A stretch of DNA of 64,000 nucleotides from Diadophis punctatus similis (GCA_023053685.1 JALIGW010000004.1:78825361-78889360); one strand, 5' to 3'. Positions 36,053 to 47,925 are shown, counted from the first letter of the stretch. Translations and numbers: made by a program. The notes: a model not told the origin generated them from the letters alone.

Positions 36053-36376
36053 TTAACCCTGGTTCATGCAGGGGTCGGTTTCATCCTCACCTACGCCGTC
36101 TTCCCATGTACTTCCTACGTTGATGCCCAGACAGGGCGGAAAACCCTTGTCCCTGGTGTCTTCTCCCCGAGGCACTGGCAGGTTGAACTCGCTTGAGGGG
36201 ATTTCATTCTCTCTAGTTAAAAACTGAGAAAAAGGTGGTAGGTCCCCATTGGGAACGAATGGTCCCTTAACGTTTCCTAGGCTGACAAGAAAATTGCGCC
36301 TGACGGACTCGTAAACATTGTGGTGGTTTTCGAGCATCGTGTGTTTAAAAACGCAATTATCGTTGCTGAAGGGACG
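36053..36376 (-). CDS. FGF23: FGF23 copy B exon 3
   Basis: After TGTCTCCTTTAG it reads RPFSNDNCVFKHTMLENHHN and continues to DPCMNQG-stop, 107 codons plus stop. The first residues differ from copy A (RPFSNDN against SSLSNDD). Confidence 0.9.
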   Translation of the reverse strand, partial: RPFSNDNCVFKHTMLENHHNVYESVRRNFLVSLGNVKGPFVPNGDLPPFSQFLTRENEIPSSEFNLPVPRGEDTRDKGFPPCLGINVGSTWEDGVGEDETDPCMNQG

Positions 36377-39300
36377 CTAAAGGAGACACAAACACAAAGT
36401 AAAGACAAACCAAAGGTCAAGGCAGAGGTGAAAAAGCCGCATATTTCGCAGATACTTGTTCTTTCTCCTTCTTTAGGATATTTGATTTCACACTTCTTAC
36501 ATCTCAAAAGAGTTTGGTTTGCAAAGGATGCAGCAGCCATGTTTGGCCTATTGAACGAGTATTTCAACAGCCTTCAGATTTGAGGGAACCTGACAGAATG
36601 TCTACAATCCTAGAGAGTCTAGGCCCCAAACACAGGATTGTCTTCAAAATCTCCTACATTTAAATTCATGTATCATGTTCAGTCCTCCTCCCACTGTTGT
36701 GGGAAAGGAGAAAGGATTTTTTTTACAGAAAGTGTACAAGGACATAAAGAATACAGGGTCTACTTATCTAATCACATAAATGTTGCATGTAGGAACAAAG
36801 GGATGAGAGGCCCGTGTTAGGAACAAAACTGGTGTTAGCTAGAATTTGCTGGCATGGTGACTGACTTAGAGACAACCCCCAGAAACTCATAGTTATTAGG
36901 GATAAATTGTAAATCAGGGGCAGGGGAGAATGTATTCATTTCAGGGGCCTTGGATAGATTGCGTACTTAGCCAATGAGGAAATGGTGGAAGGTGAACTAT
37001 GACGGTGATCGGGAATATAAAGAAAGTATATTGATAATTTAAGGCAGCGGGGTCAAACTCGATTTCATTGAGGGCTGCATCAGGCTTGTGTTTGACCTTG
37101 GGGGTGCTGGGGTGGGCGTGGCCAGGTTGACATCACTCGTGTCGGGGGCGTCTGTGGTGTCCCGAGCGCTCTGCCAGATCTGACTAAGATCTTGTGTATA
37201 AATAACATTGATCAATAAATTTTCTAAACTGGAACTTAACCTTTGGCCCTGATCCTTTGTTCCTGACATCACAGTTCTCCATAGAATAATTACAACATGC
37301 TGTGGATATCCTAGGACACGGGTGTCAAACTCAAGGCCTGCGTGCAAGATGTGGCCCTTGGGGTGCTTAAATCCAGCCCACGGGGCTGGCCTGGAAATAT
37401 CAATGGACCGGCCCAAAGTGCCTCTGGCGGCTAAAATGGGCTGCATGCACTCTGCTGGCTAAAAAAAAGCCCCGAAAACAGTGCTGAAGAAGACCATGGA
37501 GGGTAAAAATGAGGTGCAGGGGGGCCCGAACTGATCCCCCATGCCCCATTTTGGGCATAGGGTGCTGCAGGAGGCATCCGTCCCTCCCCCCGTACCCCCA
37601 CTGGCCCATGGAGGAGAACTACAGTGCTGATCCGACCCTCAAATAAATCCAGTTTGACACCCCTATCCAAGAAGGGAGATGTAAGCATCAATTCAAATCA
37701 TGTTATGTCACCGTCTCTCCAGACAAAGGAACCGACATTCCCCAGTCACAAATTGAAAGGACTTGAGCATGATATAATTGTCTTCTTCCACCTCCTAGAC
37801 CAAGAAACCTACTTGAACTCTCATAGCACATGTTCTTCAGGGCTCGGCTACACTAGGAAAGAAATCAAATAATCCAAAATGAATATTAGGACTCACCGAT
37901 CCAAAGAGTCTTCCGTTACTGCACATACAAAGGAAGAGTCCGCTCTTCTTTCCTTTCATGGTTACATAGCCTGCCCTTAAAACTTTGATTTTCAAAGCAC
38001 CTGGAAGCGAACAGGTTAAATATTAGAGAGCTCTTCATACATATCTTAAGCCAGAAATAGCAGCCTCCCATAACCGAATACTATTATCTAATGCCTTCCC
38101 AGTCTTCCCAAATTCTGGCCAATCGTGGCAAAACATTTGCCCACAGACTCAGTCAAAAGGGAAAACTCTCTTTTTATGACCCTGTAATCCCTTAATTCAG
38201 GGAAGAGTTTGAGCAACTGGATGGAGTTGAGCATTTACTGGTTGGCTTCCCTTCCTGATGCCACCCAGAGTTCACAACAGATATCTTTATTTATTTATTA
38301 TTTATTTATTTATTTTGTGAGATTTATATACCGCCTCACAGTGGAAGCACTCTCTAAGCGGTTTACACCAGTAAGCAATGTATATTTATATTGCCCCCAA
38401 CAATCTGGGTCCTCATTTTACCTACCTCGGAAGGATGGAAGGCTGAGTCAACCTTGAGCCGGTGAGATTTGAACCACTGACCTGCGGATCAGTGTCAGCT
38501 AAAGTGGCCTGCAGTACCTGCCTCTAATCGCTGCGCCACCTCGGCTCTTCTTTTCTTTGCATCCTAGGAGAGAAATATCTGCCGCTATCTAGGATCGAAC
38601 TCTCAACTTTCTGAGTCGGGCGCAAGCATTTTCACTACTCCACCACCATCAATTGAAGGGTAAAACAATGTTCCTAATTGTAGGAAAGAGATGTAGCAGT
38701 TTCTTTTTAAAGTTGGATTTCAGAAGCAATATTATTTTATATGTAATTTGTTGTTGTTTTTCTGATTATAAAATGATGACAAGGTAGGATAAAATAATAA
38801 AACTGCAAAGCTAGACAAACTGTAGCACAATACAGGAAGACCTAAAACAAGAGAATGAAGAGAGACGTGGAACCCATATTCCTGTTAAAGCCATGGGGAA
38901 CAAGGCAAATCTCCATGAAGGGAGGGGTGTCTACCCTAGACCTCCAGAACCAAGAAGGTCCCACTTTGGAAATCCAAGGAGAAAAGCCAAGGTATCTTTG
39001 GCAAGAGAGAAGCCACGGAGGGTCCTAACTATACTTTCAATGGAAAGCATCTTCAGTCAATCTTATCCACAATGAAAATAAATAAAATCTAAATTAGAAG
39101 TTTTCTTAGGGTGATGTTTCTCTCCAAAGAATATTTTATTATAACAGAACAATAGGGGATTTTGAACTCATAAAAGGCCATCTTGCAAATGGGAAGATAA
39201 TGGAACAGACGGTTTAATTCCGAGCTCTTTGATACTAAGCAATCTGTGATCGCCTGGCTCATCATCTCAGAAATGTTTCCTTATAAGATTCTTCAATGCC

Positions 39301-40416
39301 TTCCAGAATAGCTGAGCTCCTAATGTATTTGAAAAGTTCTTTAAAATTCAGGAAGATATCCAGAGGTGTCTTAATCTTGCCTCTTCTTCTTCCCTGTCCC
39401 TCCAGGACCATTCTGGTCAAAAGACACCCCCCAATGGCAGTTTGTCTGGCTGGATTTTCGCGAAGCTCATCAGAGCTCCGCTACTATCCAGCCAGTATCA
39501 CCGCAACGTGTCCAGTTCCCCTCGATCGAAAGTAGCCCATGTTGAACTGTAAGGTACACTCAGGCGCTGACTATAGGAAATGTTTTGCGCATTGTACATT
39601 ATGTCAGAAGGTGTTTTATAATACTTTTATGTCATCAGACGTTTCCTAAATTTTGCAAAATTTTAATTCCATTGAGAGTAAACATTATGGGTTTTGGATG
39701 CATTCAGTAAGTTACTATTTGAGGCATCTGGGTTCAAAAAATTTTGTCCTATATGCACAGTTTAGCTCAGTTAAAAAATCACAGGATAGTAGCATATAGA
39801 GCAAGGTTTTTGATTATTTATAATTAGACTGCATAAAGAGGATCTTAATTTATCTACTTTTCTCCTTGTCCGAAGAGTTTGGTGGACAGCATACTATTCA
39901 ACTAGATGAGAGGGATATTTCCTAGTAGATCCTGACAGATCTCCTCTTAAGATTTCCTCCACGGATGAGATTACTATATTGTTGGATTGTTTGGTCTAGT
40001 GGCTAAGGCACCAGGTTAGAAAATGGGAAACTGTGAGTTCAAATCTTAGCCTAGACATGAAAGCCGGTGGGGTGACTTGGGGCCAGCCCAACCCACCTCA
40101 CAGGGTTGTTGTCGTGGGGAAAGTCAGAGGAAATACTTACATCTAATAGATACACAGCAGACTGAATGGTATTATCCAACTTTTAGCTGTTTTGGCATTT
40201 ACACAGAGGTAAGGGGCTCTCCGCAGAGTAGCAGATGGACCCTAACCCTCAACCACTTCACCACTCCACAGCTGGAGAACTGTCTCCTGGATTTTAGGCC
40301 AGCACCTGCAAGCTACACCAGACTGGCTCTCCACCCTTCAGGTAGGTGATCAACTTGCTTTAGAGGACCCTCCAAAGATCTCTCTTCTCCAACTCTTAAA
40401 CAGCCCTCTTCGCCAT

Positions 40417-40500
<84 letters not shown>

Positions 40501-40783
40501 CCTCCCTCCCTCCCTCCCTCCCTCCCTCCCTCCCTCCCTCCCTCGCCCCTCATAGCTCCTCCGGGGACTTACTATGCACGGTCTGGGATGGGCTGCCATC
40601 CACGCGTCCATCGGGATGGATCTGCAGGTAGAGGTTTTTCAAGAGGTTGGAGGTGTAGAGGTGCACCAATTCGTTGCGGTTGCTCAAGATGGGGGAGGCG
40701 ACTGCGGGTGCCCAGCTGCAGGCATCCAGAGGCAGCAGAAGCCTGAGGGTGCGGAGAAACGCTGGAGCCGGGACGGGGCGCAT
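36053..40783 (-). CDS. FGF23: FGF23-like gene, copy B (three exons, 212 aa)
   Basis: Endocrine-type FGF, closest to copy A. Exons on the - strand are 40573-40783, 37897-38000 and 36053-36376 (211, 104 and 324 coding bases). The signal peptide is MRPVPAPAFLRTLRLLLPLD. The core motifs are HLYTSNLLKNLYLQIHPDGR, SGLFLCMCSNGRLFGS, LENHHNVY, FLVSLGNVKGPFVPNG and PPFSQF. Cys95 and Cys113 are kept and Cys97 is extra. The region that aligns to the mammalian convertase site reads PVPRGEDTRDKG: the Thr-Arg pair survives, but the Arg four positions before the cut is gone, so no RXXR. The tail of about 35 residues (FPPCLGINVGSTWEDGVGED and ETDPCMNQG) has two cysteines and no visible likeness to the mammalian Klotho-binding tail. 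Splice sites and frame are intact. It is probably a functional gene; its activity is unknown. Confidence 0.88.
36814..37267. mobile_element. Possible solo LTR in FGF23 copy B intron 2
   Basis: Starts TGTTAGGAACAAAACTGG and ends CCTTTGTTCCTGACA, with an AATAAA near the end, so it has TG..CA-like ends. The start is shared with copy C at 48656. A fragment of another element (37046-37187) is inside. No flanking duplication is clear, so the call is tentative. Confidence 0.3.
37317..37665. mobile_element. hAT-type element, GTGTCAAACTC family
   Basis: Begins CACGGGTGTCAAACTCAAGG and ends CCAGTTTGACACCCCTA. Flanks TCCTAGGA and TCCAAGAA match at 6 of 8 positions. A remnant of the same insertion is in copy A at 22917-22976. 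Confidence 0.7.
37897..38000 (-). CDS. FGF23: FGF23 copy B exon 2
   Basis: 104 bases between CTTCCAG and GTGAGT. It encodes (S)ALKIKVLRAGYVTMKGKKS then GLFLCMCSNGRLFGS. The frame is the same as in copy A, with several amino-acid changes and no stop. Confidence 0.92.
38286..38547 (-). mobile_element. tRNA-derived SINE (family S2), inverted, in copy B intron 1
   Basis: TTTAT-type tail, TATATACCGCCTCACAGTGG, then CTGCGCCACCTCGGCTC at the head end. Copy A lacks it at the matching place (ACAGATATCTTTTCTTTGC at 23583), so it is a post-duplication insertion. Confidence 0.85.
38548..39987. other. FGF23 copy B intron 1, mostly unique DNA
   Basis: It includes GGATCGAACTCTCAACTTTC, shared with copies A and C, and a segment at 38790-39080 shared with 50395-50530. 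No extra exon is supported; short open frames here have no splice context. Confidence 0.4.
39988..40135 (+). mobile_element. tRNA-derived SINE (family S1) in copy B intron 1
   Basis: Same insertion as 24815-24960, with the same flanks (GATTACTATATTGTTGGATT). Confidence 0.8.
40420..40545 (+). repeat. (CT)n then (CCCT)n microsatellite next to the exon 1 donor of copy B
   Basis: About 38 CT and twelve CCCT units, ending 22 bases from the donor, as in copy A but with different counts. Confidence 0.95.
40573..40783 (-). CDS. FGF23: FGF23 copy B exon 1 (coding part)
   Basis: 211 coding bases, donor GTAAGT. Signal peptide then ELVHLYTSNLLKNLYLQIHP and DGRVDGSPSQTVH. VDGSP is nearer to human VDGAP than is copy A (VDSSP). 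Confidence 0.92.
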
Positions 40784-41309
40784 TCTGCTCGCTTGGCTTG
40801 GAAGATGCAGGACCTGAAAGACGATCTTGGTTCTTCTCCTTTGCTGACCACTTGCTGATGCTGGGCTCCCTGGTCCTCTGGCCCCAGCTTTATGCAGGGG
40901 GGCTGGAGGTGTGGAAGGGGGGGATGGAAGGGGGGCAGGAGAAAGGAAGAGACACCCCCTTCCAAAACCTTCAGATCATGAAGGGAGAAGTGATGGTTCT
41001 TCCACCAATGCTCTGCAGTTGCTACTGGAAATTAAAACAATTGTGAACTTCCTGGTCACCTTGTGTTTGGCCAGTAAAACTATTTTCCTAATGCGAATCA
41101 TTGATGCATTCTGATGCTTCTCGGCATTAGATTCGTACCGTGATAATTCTGTCCTGAGACCTCATCCATTATTCCTGGAGGTAGTCCCAAAGGTGCTTTT
41201 TCAGGAGGCAACTGGACTTTCTTGTTTTGCTTCTCCTGAAAAAGCACCTTTGGGACAACCGTGACCTGGATGACTGAGAATCTTTACAGACATTTGCCGC
41301 AGCTAAAGT

Positions 41310-41810
41310 TACAACATACAACATAGACACATAGGGCTGGAAGGATACTCAGAGGTCCTCTGGTCCAGCCCAATGCTCAAGGCAGGAGTCTTATTCCATC
41401 CCAGATAGTTGGTTGTCCAGTCTATTTTTTGAAAACTCCAGTGATGTAGCACCCATAACCCCAATAGTCAGGGCCACTCTACTGATTAATTGTTCTCAAT
41501 GTCAAAAAAATATATATCTTTATTCTAGTTTGGCTCTCTCCTTAATTCTTGCCAGCCCTCTGGTGCCCTGAAGTGGTGCAGTGGTTAAATGCAGCCACTG
41601 CAGGCTGACTGCTAGTTCAGCAGTTCAGCTGTTCAAATCTCACTAGGCTCAAGGTTGACTCAGCCTTCCATCCTTCCGAGGTGGGTAAAATGAGGACCCA
41701 GATTGTTGGGGGCAAGAGGCTGAACTCTGTAAACTGCTTAGAGAGTGCTGTAAAGCACTATGAAGCGGTATATAAGTCTAAGTGCTATTGCTATTGCTAT
41801 TGCTATTGCA
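41310..41810. mobile_element. CR1 3' fragment (-) followed by S2 SINE (+)
   Basis: GGGCTGGAAGGATACTCAGA to TTCTTGCCAGCCCTCTGGTG is inverted CR1. From 41571, GAAGTGGTGCAGTGGTTAAA to GCGGTATATAAGTCTAAGTG with CTATTG tail units is an S2 SINE. Paralogue of the CR1 at 55070-55310. Confidence 0.75.
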
Positions 41811-41908
41811 GTGGTAATCAACTGGTGGTCTGTGGACCACTGGTGCTCCACAAGAAATTTTGGTGGTCTGCAGAAAAATTATTTGCATTTTTTTATATTG
41901 CACTAAAT

Positions 41909-42598
41909 CAGGGGTCCTCAAGCTACGGCCCCTGGGGTGGATATGTGCAATGAATGTTTGTGTTGCTGCAGAGAGTCTCCCCCTTTGGGGTCTTTTTGTG
42001 CGGGTCAGAGGGAGGGGGGAATTTCTGACTTGGGGTCTGCTTCAGCCTCCTGGTGCGGGGCTTTGGGCGAAGACTGGAGGGAAGTGCCGCTGGTGGCGAA
42101 GAGCCGGAGGGCCTTGTTACAGTGGGACTGCATCATGTCCTGGAACTGGCTGATCATCTCAGCCCACTGAGTCTCCAGGTGCCAGTACCTGGCCTTGCAC
42201 TCCCGCAGGTCTTTCCTCTGCTTGGAAAGCCTATGCTCGTAGTCCTGAGTGAGGTGCTTCTGCTGAGCCTCCTTCTCGGTCAGATCCAATTTGAACTGAG
42301 CCAGCTGTTTTGCCAACTCTTTGTTGTAGTGGCTGCTTAGCTCCAAACAACTGCTTCCTGTTGGGACCCTAAGGAGCCCGGGTGGGGAGGCGAGGAGTGG
42401 CTGGGAGGGGAGAGGCGAGTAGAGGCTGGCGAGGTGTCCCTTGATGTGAGTGACATCAAGTTGGCCATGCCCACAAAATCACATGACCACCTAGCCACGC
42501 CCACCCTGACGGTCATCCGGCAGATCATATTAGTGGTCCGTGGGATTTAAAATTATGAATTTAGTGGTCCCTGAGGTCCGAAAGTTTGGGGACCCCTG
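41909..42598. mobile_element. hAT-type element with captured coding-like cargo
   Basis: Termini CAGGGGTCCTCAAGCTACGG and TTTGGGGACCCCTG. Flanks CACTAAAT and CCCTAGAA match at 5 of 8, so the copy is old. The interior holds the coiled-coil frame at 42005-42346. A 65-base piece of the same cargo lies at 55310-55372. Confidence 0.65.
42005..42346 (-). pseudogene. Coiled-coil protein fragment inside a hAT element
   Basis: 113 codons on the - strand: HYNKELAKQLAQFKLDLTEK, EAQQKHLTQDYEHRLSKQRK, then HLETQWAEMISQFQDMMQSH, rich in Glu, Lys, Gln and Leu with heptad spacing. No splice sites or promoter are evident and the frame lies wholly between hAT termini, so it looks like captured host exon sequence or a degraded element protein. 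I do not recognise the parent gene. A diverged copy at 55310-55372 keeps KEAQQ-like residues. Confidence 0.45.
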
Positions 42599-42639
42599 CC
42601 CTAGAACACGTTCCAATAAACGTTCAAATAAACAAATAT

Positions 42640-43575
42640 GACAATCGAAAAATACATATATTGCTTTCTCATTGTCTGGTACTTTTCCAGTATTTCTTGT
42701 GAACAACTCCCACCAAAGCACCCACGTTTTGGTTGTCTGCATACATCCCAAATGGGACCTGCAAGAAAACATTGCAGTGTTATGTGTTCAACAATGAGTC
42801 CTCCCATTATCCAGACAAGTCTTTCTCCATACCTAACTTCAACTGACTTTTGGGTAGAGGTATTTTCATCCAACAGATAGGAATATAAATCACATTTACC
42901 AAAGTACTGATGATTTAGATCTGAATCTACGTATTCAGTTGATCAAAAGAGAGGCCCTCTTGGTAAAATGAGACAATGTAGTAATTCTGTTTTTAGACAG
43001 AGTCCTCAACATTTGACCAAAATTTATTCTCATTGGTTTAGAAATTCCATCGCTGAGCAAGGCAGTCGTTAAGTTAGTCGCACTGGGTTTTTTGGCCATA
43101 ATTGTTAAACAAATAGCTGTAAAGTGATTCATGTGTTTGTTAAGGAAATCTGGCTTCTCCCATTGGGTTTCGTTGAGGTGGATTTGAACCCCAGCCTGGA
43201 GGGATGGCTGCCTGCTAATGCTTTTAACAGCCCACAAAGTTGCTTTATGGAGCATCTCAACTCTGTTCTCCAGGAAGGGAGCCTTATGTGCCCGTTCCCC
43301 TCCATCTGGTTGTAGATACCCCATGCCAAGATACCAAGATTTGGCATTTCCTGCACAAAGCCTACCTTTGGCCAACAGATTGATGGGATGGGTCAGCATC
43401 CTGAATCCAGTTAAGGTTAGTCATGAGGGGGTCCTGCTGTGAGTCCAAGGAAGAAACTCATGAAGATGATCCTAGCTAAACGGACAACTTTGACTCATTT
43501 TGGGATATTGTGAGATATTAGCTCATGTCAGGTGCGGTTTGGAAGAGGGTTGCCTACAAAAGAAGCAACTGCGTG
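42640..43575. repeat. P-like block upstream of FGF23 copy B
   Basis: Nearly collinear with 26100-26880 plus an extra left part (ACTTTTCCAGTATTTCTTGT, as at 34330 and 45995). No gene assembled. Confidence 0.55.
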
Positions 43576-43589
43576 GTCATACATATACA

Positions 43590-44208
43590 CCACTTTCCAG
43601 CCCTCTCTTAGCGGTTTACAGAGTCAGCATATTGTCCCCCAACAATCTGGGTCCTCATTTTACCGACCTTGGAAGGACGGAAGGCTGACTCAATCTTGAG
43701 CCTGGTGAGATTTGAACTGACAAATTGTAGGCAGCTGGCAGTCAGCAGAAGTAGCCTGCAGTACTGCACTCTAACCACTGCACCACCATGGCTCACCGTG
43801 GTAATACGGAACAATGAAGCCAGCTACCCCTCTTGTGAAGTCCTGTCTCTTGGCTGAGAGCTGAGAGCCGGAGGGACGTGGACCGTTTCTCACAAGGATA
43901 TTCATTGCAGGGGTAACTCAGGTAATTCAGAACATAGTGCAGGTATTCCTTGACTTACGACCACCACATTTGAGCCCCAAATTTCTGTAGCTAAGTGAGA
44001 GATTTGTTAAGTGAGTTCTGCCACATTTTATGATTCTTCTTGCCGCAGATGTTAAGTTAGTCACACAGTGGTTAAGTGAATCTGGCGTCCGAGTTTTGGT
44101 CATGTGACCCTGGGGATGCTGCAACGATTCTGAGTCACTTTTTTTGAGTGCCATTGTGACTTTGAATGGTCACTAAACCAACCGTTGTAAGTTGAGGACT
44201 ACCTGTAG
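43590..44208. mobile_element. Inverted S2 SINE, then T1 MITE
   Basis: 43590-43794 is S2 on the - strand. 43938-44208 is a T1 copy from CAGGTATTCCTTGACTTACG to GTTGAGGACTACCTG, without the SINE that splits its paralogue at 27477. Confidence 0.75.
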
Positions 44209-44387
44209 AGCTGACCTGGGCATTTCACAGCCCCTGGACTAAATCTTCATCCCTTTGCCAACCCTGTCTGGCCCGCGTAGATTGCTTTTATTTTGAAGGT
44301 GATTGCTATTTATTTTTCAATTTGCATATGTGCGTGCACGGATGCCTATGCATCTGCGAAGCTCTATATGTTTCTCCTTCTATAACA

Positions 44388-44662
44388 GTCCTAGCCTCCG
44401 GAGTGTGAAAAACAGCACAATGGGAAAACCGGAAGTCCGTTTTTCCAAACTTCCGGTTTCCCATTGGGCCGTTTTTCGCACTCCGGGGCTGTTTCTCTAA
44501 AACCTTCAGAGGGCGAAACGGCCTTCCCCAAGGCCGAAAATCAGCTGGCCAGCATGCGCACGCGCATGCGCGCTGGAGCTTACATAGGGCAACGCCTCGC
44601 GTGCCCTCCGATATGGCTCCGCGTGACACCTGTGGCACACGTGCCATAGGTTCGCCATCACG
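44388..44662 (-). mobile_element. hAT element of the CAGTGATGGCGAACC family, inverted
   Basis: Right end GTGCCATAGGTTCGCCATCAC. The interior has an inverted GGAAAACCGGAAGTCCG / TTCCGGTTTCCC hairpin. The left end is not exact. Confidence 0.6.
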
Positions 44663-45345
44663 GCCCTAGAGGATAAGTCAATCCCCTCTTCTCTGTGATA
44701 GCCCCTCAAATATTGGAAGACAACTATCATATCTACCCCAATCCTTCTCCTAGATAGGACAGACTGCTTGGTTGGTTGATTTGCTTCCTTCATTCCCTGG
44801 GAGAAGAAGACCAAGGGCACTGTTGTGTTCACAGCCATGAAGTCAACACGTGAGGGCCCCTTAGATTTGACAGCACAGGGGAGACCCCTGACTTCCTCCT
44901 TATTTCTTTTATCACGATTCTTCATGATAAAACTTGCAATTTGCATCCTACCGCATACCTCCCTACGACCGGTTAGGTCTCACAGAGTGGGTTTCCTCCA
45001 GGTCCCATCAACCAAGCAATGCTGGTTGGCGGGACTGCGGGGTGGAGCCTTCTCTGTGGGAGCCCCATCTCTCTGGAACCAACTCCCCCCCAAAGATCAG
45101 GACTATCCCCACTCTACTGGCCTTCCGTAAAGCCGTTAAAACATGGCTCTTCCTGCAGGCGGGGTGAAATTAAGATCAATCCCCCATGTTTGAATGATGG
45201 TCTGTTTTTAATTTTTATAATTTTTTTTAACCATTAGTATTGTTTTTATAAACTGTTTTCGTATTATGTTGTATGCCGCCCTGAGTCCCACGGGAGTTGG
45301 CGGCATATAAAAATGACTAATAAATAAAATAAAATAAATAAAGCT
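44663..45345. mobile_element. CR1 fragments: inverted 3' region, then ORF2 end on +
   Basis: To about 44935 the inverted CR1 segment matches 33398-33650. From 44940, CGCATACCTCCCTACGACCG to GAAGACATGGCTC-like AAAACATGGCTCTTCCTGCA and GCCGCCCTGAGTCCCACGGG is the ORF2 end and 3' UTR, as at 28335-28680. Confidence 0.78.
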
Positions 45346-46803
45346 GCAATAATCCCACTGGGACATCAGACAAAACGTTCGTATTTAGAAGAAGAAAACG
45401 TTTTTTCAGAATCATTACGCCTGGGCTTCATGCTCTGGCTACGTGGACATTTCCTCTTTCCAGTTAAGAAAATGTGCTGTGAACCAGAGGGATCTTCTGG
45501 TTCTGGTTCTGGTTCTGGTTCAGGGGCAGGATGCATAGTTGACAAGTCTGGAAAAGTCCCATTGTGCTGAATGTTGAGGTTCACAGCGCTGCCTCCTTAG
45601 CGTGGGTGAAAAAGATCTTGGGTGGATTTGAAAATTTGTGACATAGCAGGGAATCATTTCTCAAGGCATGAGAATGATTTATGTATTTATGTATTCATAA
45701 TCATGCTTATACTTTTTCTGTAATCTTATACATGATTGACTAAATAAATAAATAAATAAATAAAAATCCTGCTTGGAACTTGGGAGTCACTGCAGTGAAT
45801 TAAACCAGGAACGTTTAATGAAGATACTTTTCTTCCTTGAATGACATGAAACATTTATTTTGTCTTCATTGAGAGACAGAATTGGGGGAGGGGGGACAGA
45901 ATAATAAACATCATAAATAGGTATAAATACATCATCAATAGGTAAATAATCCAAATAAATAAATAAATAGAAACATTCTCATTGTTTGATACTTTTCCAG
46001 GACGTTCTTGTGAACAACTCCCATCACAGCACCCACATTTCTTTTGGGGTACATACATCCCATTTGGGACCTTCGATAAAACATTACAGTGTCCCATGTT
46101 CCATGTTCAGCACTGAGTCCTCTAATCTGAATGGATTTTGAGGCAGAGGTCTTACCCTCATTCCCTCCCCCCTCGAAGCTGTTTTTAAAAATAATTTTTG
46201 CCTGGCCCGTGAGCATGGATTAAGATGTGAGATTTTTCATTGCCTGCCTGAAATGGACCTATCATCACACGATTCCACTAACCACAGTTTAGCCTTTGGG
46301 AAGACACCCTCGGATGAAGAACATCCATCACTCTGTCCCACCCTGACAACAGGTTCCCTTTTAGGGCTCGACAACTGAGATTAGAATTAGAACTTCCATC
46401 GCTAAGTGAGGCAGTCGTTAAGTGAGTCACACTGGATTTTACCAGGGTTTTTTGCCATAGCAAATCACTGTAAAGTGATTCCTGTGGTTGTTAGGTAAAT
46501 CTGGCTTCCTCCAATGGCTTTGCTTGACATGGATTTGAACCCCAGCCTGGAGGGATGGCTGCCCACTAATGCTTTTAACAACCCACAAAGTTGCTTTATG
46601 GAGCATCTCAACTCCGTTCTCCAGGAAGGGAGCCTTATGTGCCCGTTCCTCTCCATCTGGTTGTAGATACCCCATGCCACGATTTTGGGTTTCGCAAGGG
46701 GATCGCAAAGGGGATCGCAAGACCCCAGGACATGGCAACCATCATAAAGACAAGTCAGTGGCCAAAAATCTGAATTTTGATCATGTGACCCTGGGGATGC
46801 TGG
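45346..46803. repeat. Hexamer segment and blocks P and Q of unit C
   Basis: TTCTGG repeats at 45499-45526, P from 45795 and a Q part from 46540 to 46680, where it breaks off into a T1-like piece (CATGGCAACCATCATAAAGA). Confidence 0.58.
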
Positions 46804-47772
46804 TGTAGGATATAAGAAAATTCAAAAATAAAATAGTATATAGAAATTTATATAAATGTAGGAGATTTAATTATGCTTGGGCAAGGGGGCTGGACTGGAT
46901 GACCTGCAGGATCCCTTCCAGCCTGAACTTGTTAAACGTTAGTTGCTTTAAGATAGTTGGAGAAAATACAACAGATATTCTTTTGTTAGTTAGAAAGGGG
47001 CCCAACTAAAAGGGACATTCCTTAATGCCAAGGCAAGAGAGATAAGAAAATGCTGTGCTTGCAAAATATTTTATGGGCAATAATGGGAAGGTGTTGATGA
47101 ACATGTCAGAGATGCTGTTGTCTCTGAGGCGTTACGGAGTAGCTGTGATCGGGGCATGGGGGGGGCATCGAGATAGAGACTATAAAATGTAATGCTTTTG
47201 AAATTTTAATTGTGGCTTTTGGCTCAAACCTCAATTTGAGGTCAGGCTGAAAGATCCAATGCACTTTGCAAACTGCTATATATATTTCTCTTTAAAAATA
47301 AAAATTTCTTTGTTTCAACTGATCCAGTTGTTGGTTTATTTCCAACAAATTGGTGGAGAATGAGGGCATTTGCTGTTCTCTTCTGGTGCCCTGGATGGCT
47401 GAGTCGAGTAAGGAAGGCATGCCCTGTTGATTTATAACAGTCCGAGGTCAACTCAGCTGTTCAGAAGCTCAGAACGAAGCACAAATTCCTGTTTTAAATA
47501 GTGATCGATTAAAAACAGAAAGAAGGAAGGATCCAGATTTATAAGATTGCCAGCCAGAACGGGTGATTTCATGTGCATGGACCTAGGGTGAGTAGTTCTG
47601 GTATAGGTGGTTGTGGGTTGGGTAGAACTGTGAGAATCTGAGACTTGTGTGACAATCGTGTGAAGAATTGTGTGAGAATTGTGTGCACTTTCAAAACTGC
47701 TATATATATATTTCTCTTTAAAAATAAAATGTCTTTGTTTCAACTGATCCAGATGTTGGTTTATTTCCAACA
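46804..47772 (+). mobile_element. LTR retroelement, internally deleted, 4-bp TSD
   Basis: Flanked by CTGG at 46800-46803 and 47773-47776. The 5' LTR is about 46804-47347 (TGTAGGATATAAG to TTTCCAACA). After it, TTGGTGGAGAATGAGGGCA is a candidate primer-binding site starting two bases inside. A short leader-like region follows, then a truncated 3' LTR (about 47690-47772) repeating the end of the first. The uninterrupted site is in unit D (GATGCTGATAAGGGTGAAAA at 60846). No gag, pol or env is left. Confidence 0.8.
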
Positions 47773-47871
47773 CTGGTAAGGGTGAAAAATGTTCCTGAGT
47801 GCCCACTTTTTAATGTCATTGTAACTTTGAATGGTCACTAAATAAACTGTTGTAAGTCGAGGACTACCTGT
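47773..47871 (+). mobile_element. Right end of a T1 MITE, 3' flank of FGF23 copy C
   Basis: AACTTTGAATGGTCACTAAA to GTCGAGGACTACCTG. It is continuous with the part before the LTR insertion. Confidence 0.6.
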
Positions 47872-47925
47872 ACACAGCTATGACCCCCTTATTCTGAACA
47901 ATTCATCTGAAAAAAGGAATTTAGC

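Noticed and set aside
38893..39075. 60-codon frame starting MGNKANLHEGRGV
   Set aside because: A similar segment at 50,455-50,530 is interrupted, there is no splice context and no known family; judged chance.
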